DNA of 40,617 bases, from IMG/VR virus record IMGVR_UViG_3300020171_000073, positions 1 to 40,617 of that record, one strand, 5' to 3'. The position numbers and the translations under genes are program-made. Of this stretch, positions 36,710-40,617 are shown piece after piece (the first letter of the stretch is position 1; every line of letters begins with the position of its first letter). The DNA is from a virus. The notes beneath the pieces are model-generated. The model was given only the letters and a program-made list of their open reading frames with translations. It had not been told where the DNA came from and did no database searches.

Positions 36710-36982
36710 ATGACAGAAGAATTAAATGAACAACAAAAATTTTATAAAAAATTAGAGGGTATTATTGATATACTCGGAACTTGTTATAACCAATATACTG
36801 ATACCGAGTATAAAGATGTCAGGATTTATGACAAAATTGATTTATTAATTCAAAAAGATGAAAATGGAAGCGATATTATTAATAATTCTTGTAATACTGA
36901 TTTAAGATTAGCTCAACAAAAAATCAGGGAAGTTCATCTTTTACTTAAAGATTTAATGGAAAATATATTAAGATATGATTAA
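36710..36982 (+). CDS. hypothetical helical protein
   Basis: 90 residues, acidic helices (EELNEQQKFYKKLEGIIDIL, RLAQQKIREVHLLLKDLMEN). AT-rich like its neighbour. Unknown. Confidence 0.55.
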   Translation: MTEELNEQQKFYKKLEGIIDILGTCYNQYTDTEYKDVRIYDKIDLLIQKDENGSDIINNSCNTDLRLAQQKIREVHLLLKDLMENILRYD

Positions 36983-37056
36983 TCCAATTAACTTCATAAA
37001 AAATGTGTTTAGCAAGCGTTGATTATATTAATATAAAAGATTTAACCAATAAAACT

Positions 37057-37266
37057 ATGAATTTATCTCCTTTCGGAAAATTAAACTGGCAGGATTTAGC
37101 TAAAGGCGGAGTAATGGTTGTCATCTTCGCTATCCTGACCTATCTTAATAAACTTGGCGTTAGCACCGGCAATCCAACGATTGACGGATTTGTCGGTTTG
37201 CTGATTACTTATTTGTTAAAACAACTGGCAACAGACAATAACGGAAAGCTAATGGGGAAAATTTAA
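37057..37266 (+). CDS. holin candidate, two spans
   Basis: 69 residues from ATG 37057, preferred because TTTAACCAATAAAACT, the phage's usual leader type, directly precedes it. Spans: GGVMVVIFAILTYLNKLGV and IDGFVGLLITYLLKQLA, with short charged ends. This resembles small class II phage holins. The stop overlaps the next start by one base. Confidence 0.6.
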   Translation: MNLSPFGKLNWQDLAKGGVMVVIFAILTYLNKLGVSTGNPTIDGFVGLLITYLLKQLATDNNGKLMGKI

Positions 37267-37460
37267 TGACCAACCAGCAATTTATAAATTTATTGAAATT
37301 AATAAAGACAGAATTGGTTAAAAGATACTATAATAAGCAATGCGGTGATTTTGAAATCGGCTGTAAGAACTGTCAGATTCAGATATTGATTGGCTTGCTA
37401 AACTCGGAAATTGATTTACAGAATTGGATTAAAGTAGATAAAAAATTGCCTAAATTATGA
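37266..37460 (+). CDS. small Cys-containing protein
   Basis: 64 residues; KQCGDFEIGCKNCQIQI has three Cys in a possible metal site. TAATG junction with the holin candidate. Unknown. Confidence 0.55.
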   Translation: MTNQQFINLLKLIKTELVKRYYNKQCGDFEIGCKNCQIQILIGLLNSEIDLQNWIKVDKKLPKL

Positions 37461-37816
37461 ATATAACCAAAGATGAAAATGATTTAATAATCCGTGTGCC
37501 TTTGAAAGCAAATAGGTCAAACCTTTATGACCGAGAATTTCACGATGAAATGAATAATATAGTTGGGGTTATAGCGGGTAATGATTGCGGGTTTTGTAAT
37601 TATATCGATATGGACTACAAGGGGAAGCCTGACCAGCATACTGATTTTTTCTATAAATATTTCGGAAGTGATGATAAATTCAGAGAACTTTGTAAAACAC
37701 TAGAAATTGATTTGATAGAATATCCTGTCTGTTCAAAATGCTATAAGCCAATGTTCGGATGTTTTACAGTTGATAAAGAGGGAAAAGATATTTGCTTTGA
37801 TTGCGAAGAAAATTGA
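37457..37816 (+). CDS. zinc-ribbon protein
   Basis: 119 residues. NDCGFCNYIDMDYKGKPDQH and, at the end, YPVCSKCYKPMFGC with ICFDCEE: two Cys clusters, probably one or two zinc sites. ATGA overlap with the gene before. Function unknown. Confidence 0.6.
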   Translation: MNITKDENDLIIRVPLKANRSNLYDREFHDEMNNIVGVIAGNDCGFCNYIDMDYKGKPDQHTDFFYKYFGSDDKFRELCKTLEIDLIEYPVCSKCYKPMFGCFTVDKEGKDICFDCEEN

Positions 37817-37841
37817 ACAATTTACATAATGCGGAGGATAA

Positions 37842-38069
37842 ATGAAACGCAAGCGATGGCTTTCACGGCATCACCTCTGCCCTAAAAGTAGGGGTGGTAA
37901 AGACAACCAAGAGAACATTTTTATCCTCTGGAATCAAAAGCACGAAGCGTGGCACATTCTGTTCGGCAATCGGACAATCCCCGAAATTATCGAAATCTTA
38001 AAAAGAATAGAGGAGGCAAGATGTGTCAGGTGGTCTTTGAAAACTCCAGATACAATCTTCACGGCATAA
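37842..38069 (+). CDS. small HNH endonuclease-like protein
   Basis: 75 residues. SRHHLCPKSRGGKDNQENIF, then WNQKHEAWHILFGNRTIPEI: the pattern HH-x-x-PxSRGG-x-N, then KHEAWHxLFG is a compact HNH family. A canonical SD (GGAGG) precedes ATG, unlike most genes here, and the DNA is more GC-rich than the genes before it. Both point to recent transfer. Confidence 0.75.
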   Translation: MKRKRWLSRHHLCPKSRGGKDNQENIFILWNQKHEAWHILFGNRTIPEIIEILKRIEEARCVRWSLKTPDTIFTA

Positions 38070-38215
38070 TGCCAGAAACCTTTTTGGCAATGAAGGAAGC
38101 AATGCCGGCGGCGACTGTGCAGATTGAATATCTAGGAAATGTCAAAATGGTCAAGGTTGAAAGACTTGACCTTTACAATGGACAGATTGTCTTCAACCCG
38201 CCAATCAGGCGGTAA
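38021..38215 (+). CDS. 64-residue protein paired with the HNH gene
   Basis: ATG 38021 is chosen because AGGAGG lies 4 bases before it. Product: CQVVFENSRYNLHGIMPETF ... VKVERLDLYNGQIVFNPP, alpha/beta. It overlaps the HNH gene's end by 49 bases in another frame, so the two form one translational unit. Function unknown; it may regulate or assist the nuclease. Confidence 0.6.
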   Translation: MCQVVFENSRYNLHGIMPETFLAMKEAMPAATVQIEYLGNVKMVKVERLDLYNGQIVFNPPIRR

Positions 38216-38216
38216 C

Positions 38217-38280
38217 AGCCCAGATACGGGCTTCGTAACAGAGGGCTGTGAAACGACCAATGTCCTTTCCAACAGCCCTC
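38217..38280 (+). promoter_or_regulatory. two hairpins before the fibre gene
   Basis: AGCCC/GGGCT (38217-38232) and GAGGGCTGT/ACAGCCCTC (38241-38249 with 38272-38280, 9 bp). No T-run. It could end the inserted HNH unit or shape translation of the following gene, whose ATG is 9 bases after. Confidence 0.5.
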
Positions 38281-38288
38281 CACTTTCT

Positions 38289-38747
38289 ATGTTTGATTTA
38301 GATGAACAAAAAATAATAGATTATATAGAATATCGGCTTAATAAGATTTATAAGAATTGGCCGAATGTTTATGAAGTTAAAAATGTTGTTTTGAAAGTTT
38401 TAGATGATGCAACCGCACTTACTACTGGAGATGGGAAAATGTATTTTACTGTTCCAAAAGAACTTGCCGATATGCAATTAATCAGCGTAGGAGCGCACGT
38501 TTATACCGTTTCATCTTCAGGCACTCCCACTGTCCAGATACACAATTTAACGGACGCGGCTGACATACTTTCGACCTTGATAACCATAGATGCAAATGAA
38601 AAAGACTCGTCAATCGCTACCGCTCCGGCAGTGATTAATAAAGCAAACAGCATAATGGCCGAGGGTGATGAGTTAAGGATTGACGTAGATGTCGCAGGCA
38701 CTGGGACAAAAGGCCTTGAAGTTAGATTGGGATTTGTAAAATATTAA
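38289..38747 (+). CDS. fibre/receptor-binding-like beta protein
   Basis: ATG 38289 (FDLDEQKIIDYIEYRLNKIY) is chosen; the longer frame overlaps the small gene before it and crosses the hairpins. 152 residues. After a helical start, a beta-sandwich-like domain: GKMYFTVPKELADMQLISVG, SGTPTVQIHNLTDAADIL, EGDELRIDVDVAGTGTKGLE. This arrangement is common in phage fibre heads. It precedes the glycine-rich adhesin-like gene. Confidence 0.6.
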   Translation: MFDLDEQKIIDYIEYRLNKIYKNWPNVYEVKNVVLKVLDDATALTTGDGKMYFTVPKELADMQLISVGAHVYTVSSSGTPTVQIHNLTDAADILSTLITIDANEKDSSIATAPAVINKANSIMAEGDELRIDVDVAGTGTKGLEVRLGFVKY

Positions 38748-38748
38748 T

Positions 38749-39552
38749 ATGAATGTTGAAGCATTAGTTATAGCAGGTGGCGGAGGCGGAGGAGGTTCAG
38801 ATACCGCAAGCGAACACGGTAGCGGAGCTGGTGCTGGCGGTTATCTTTATGAAGCGGCGCATACTGTCGCAGTTACTTCATATCCTGTGACAGTTGGTGG
38901 TGGCGGTAATGGAGGAACGCCTGCGGTTAGAAGTGGTATTCAGGGCAGTAACTCTGTTTTTGACACGATGACAGCAACTGGCGGCGGTGCAGGGACTGAA
39001 TCAACAGGTGGTAATGGCGGTTCAGGCGGTGGTTCAACAAGAAACAATTTCGCTGCTGGTTTAGGAACGGTAGGTCAAGGTAATGACGGTGGAATTGGTT
39101 ATGGAACTGACAGAGCGGCAACTGGCGGAGGCGGAGGTGCTACCGCAGTCGGTAATCCTGCCACTAGCGGGCAAGGCGGTAATGGCGGAGCTGGCACGGC
39201 TAATTCAATAACTGGTTCTTTGGTAACAAGGGCTGGGGGCGGTGGCGGAGGTGCTGGAACTCCTGGTTCTGGCGGAGCTGGCGGAGGCGGTGCCGGAGTT
39301 GATATTGGAACGGCTGTCGCCGGAACAGCAAATACTGGTGGAGCTGGCGGAGGTGGCGGTGGAACTACTGGAACAGGCGGGGCAGGCGGTTCTGGTATTG
39401 TGATTATCAGTTATATAACTGCTGACTTTTCAGCTTATACCGTAACAGGCGGAACGATTACGACCAATGGCACTAAAACAGTTCATTCATTTACTTCAAG
39501 TGGAACATTTTTGATAAGCAGCGGTTTTATCCCTAAAATTATAAGTTTTTAA
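38749..39552 (+). CDS. glycine-rich tail-tip adhesin-like protein
   Basis: 267 residues. The start VEALVIAGGGGGGG is the usual beginning of phage glycine-rich tail proteins. Poly-Gly runs repeat through the middle (AGGGGGGAGTPGSGGAGG), separated by variable loops, as in polyglycine-sandwich adhesins at fibre tips (T4-like gp38 type). GGSGIVIISYIT closes that domain and a beta tail (TNGTKTVHSFTSSGTF) follows. It probably contacts the host surface. Confidence 0.7.
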   Translation: MNVEALVIAGGGGGGGSDTASEHGSGAGAGGYLYEAAHTVAVTSYPVTVGGGGNGGTPAVRSGIQGSNSVFDTMTATGGGAGTESTGGNGGSGGGSTRNNFAAGLGTVGQGNDGGIGYGTDRAATGGGGGATAVGNPATSGQGGNGGAGTANSITGSLVTRAGGGGGGAGTPGSGGAGGGGAGVDIGTAVAGTANTGGAGGGGGGTTGTGGAGGSGIVIISYITADFSAYTVTGGTITTNGTKTVHSFTSSGTFLISSGFIPKIISF

Positions 39553-39553
39553 T

Positions 39554-40617
39554 ATGAGAATAGAAGGCAATAAAATCATCATAGACGAACAGGATTTTTT
39601 GGGAGGTTTCCCTCCTCAACCCCAAGATAATAGTTCGGTTAAAATCGGTAATGGTTTTGGTTTTGCTGCAAATTTTAATCCTTATAGGTATTTAGGTTAT
39701 GCCTTGCCTGGCCATTTAGGAATTGCTCCAACTAACGCAGACCAATTTTCTGGGGTAATAAAAGCCGGTGATTTTGACGGGAATAATACAAATTATCTTA
39801 TTGATACTAACGGGCTTCTTCAGGCACATACGGTTTCCTCACACACTATAATTAAGACCGGCGGGACTTTTCCTTATACGATAAATCACGCCCACGCTTC
39901 GGAAATTCCTGATGACTGTATTATTTACAAGCACAATGTTGCTAGCGTATTGACAAGTTCATTTTTCTATTCTTTCAATGATGCTACTGATTTTGACATA
40001 GGTTGTTATGTAGGATTAACTGGAACGCCTGATGATGATTTTATGTCGCAGACAGGAGCGGGTGCGGTTACGACTCCATTAACGGGTAGTTATTTAACCG
40101 GCGGCAAAAGCTATCCTCACCCGATGATAGTGGGTGAAGATGGCCTCTTATATATCGGTTCGGGTAGATATTTACACGCTTATGACGGAGAAGCAACTGC
40201 TACCGGCACTTTCAATGCGGCATTCCTTACTTTTCCTCCTAATTTTGTCATAACCTCTTTTACCAAGCATAACGGACTTTTAATTATCGGGGGCAGTTAT
40301 ACCGGCGCGCTTTCAACAAATTATCAGAAGGCGTCAATTTTTACTTGGAATTATTTAGATGCTGACCCGACACAAGAATATGAACTTAACGAAAAACTAG
40401 TAGGAACGGTTTTTGTCTGGAACGGCAGGCTGACTGTCGTAACTTCCGGCGATCCCGGACTTTTCGGCAGAATTAGGGTTAAGCAGTATATCGGAAACAG
40501 TTTTACGACTGTCGCTGAAATAAACGCCACCATACCCTCTTACCGGAGTTTTTGCTTTAAAAGCAAACAACTTTGGCTTAATTGCGGAGGCAAGATATAT
40601 TCTGTCGGCACTCCTTT
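39554..40617 (+). CDS. virion protein, N-terminal part; continues at base 1
   Basis: ATG 39554 opens a frame (RIEGNKIIIDEQDFLGGFPP) that runs to the window edge without stop and matches the frame open at base 2. Joined, 519 residues. The visible part has segments such as FAANFNPYRYLGYALPGHLG, GLLYIGSGRYLHAYDGEATA and LVGTVFVWNGRLTVVTSG, suggesting a beta-propeller-like or beta-repeat virion protein. It follows the adhesin-like gene and precedes the connector-like protein. No family identified. Confidence 0.75.
   Translation, partial: MRIEGNKIIIDEQDFLGGFPPQPQDNSSVKIGNGFGFAANFNPYRYLGYALPGHLGIAPTNADQFSGVIKAGDFDGNNTNYLIDTNGLLQAHTVSSHTIIKTGGTFPYTINHAHASEIPDDCIIYKHNVASVLTSSFFYSFNDATDFDIGCYVGLTGTPDDDFMSQTGAGAVTTPLTGSYLTGGKSYPHPMIVGEDGLLYIGSGRYLHAYDGEATATGTFNAAFLTFPPNFVITSFTKHNGLLIIGGSYTGALSTNYQKASIFTWNYLDADPTQEYELNEKLVGTVFVWNGRLTVVTSGDPGLFGRIRVKQYIGNSFTTVAEINATIPSYRSFCFKSKQLWLNCGGKIYSVGTP
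40609..40617 (+). repeat. 9-base overlap with the window start
   Basis: CACTCCTTT ends the window and also begins it (1-9). Removing one copy gives a 40,608-base circle and keeps the reading frame; keeping both copies also stays in frame because 9 is a multiple of 3. Confidence 0.7.

Noticed and set aside
38139-38288. Longer start for the fibre-like gene
   Set aside because: It would overlap the SD-bearing small gene and cross two hairpins; ATG 38289 begins the conserved-looking part.
1-40617. Alternative genetic code with TGA read as Gly (known in some CPR lineages)
   Set aside because: TGA ends many genes at exact ATGA overlaps, and the identified proteins need no in-frame TGA.

Overview
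The window is an essentially complete genome of a tailed double-stranded DNA phage, most likely short-tailed (podovirus-like). It encodes a small and a large terminase, portal, scaffold, major capsid protein, a connector-like protein, three large virion-associated proteins, fibres and lysis proteins. I see no tape-measure, sheath or tube gene. The reading frame open at the right edge continues exactly into the frame open at the left edge, and the last and first 9 bases are identical, so this is a circular (or circularly permuted) map cut inside one virion gene. The DNA is AT-rich, the standard code fits (TGA works as stop), no tRNA is evident and most genes lack a Shine-Dalgarno (SD) sequence. 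The style of the exported Ser/Thr-rich proteins, with GIGTSTP-type repeats and an S74 chaperone, resembles surface proteins of Patescibacteria/CPR (Parcubacteria-like) genomes. Such a host is an inference, not a proof.

Layout. (1) 1-6616, + strand: end of the wrap-around virion gene, a connector-like protein and three large proteins that look like internal or ejected virion proteins, closed by a terminator at 6621. (2) 6707-19236, - strand: the early region, about forty short, tightly packed, often ATGA-overlapping genes, many with a recurrent CTAACC-type leader instead of an SD. Recognisable products are a PolX-like nucleotidyltransferase, a DUF1064-type nuclease, an XRE-type repressor, an SSB-like protein, a membrane-anchored lysozyme, an RHH repressor, a DnaB-type ATPase and a lambda-O-like initiator carrying iterons. 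(3) 19237-19569: a divergent control region with promoters, an operator-like dyad, DnaA boxes, a leader peptide and an attenuator-like terminator. (4) 19570-29556, + strand: packaging and head genes. (5) 29629-34493: exported or membrane-anchored beta-rich proteins. (6) 34483-37816: lysis proteins (small membrane proteins, a papain-like peptidase, a holin candidate) and small unknowns. (7) 37842-40617: an HNH insert, a fibre-like protein, a glycine-rich adhesin-like protein and the wrap-around gene.

Replication probably uses the host polymerase: the O-like protein binds the iterons inside its own gene, the DnaB-type ATPase unwinds, and the SSB-like protein protects single strands. DnaA boxes lie nearby.

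The most striking feature is invasion by selfish elements. The terminase gene carries an intein, and inside the intein lies a complete endonuclease-VII-type HNH gene in a different frame while the intein frame stays open. The capsid gene carries a td-like group I intron with its own HNH gene. Four more HNH genes are scattered elsewhere. A strongly folded RNA precedes the portal gene, and mutually exclusive hairpins plus a terminator precede the scaffold gene.
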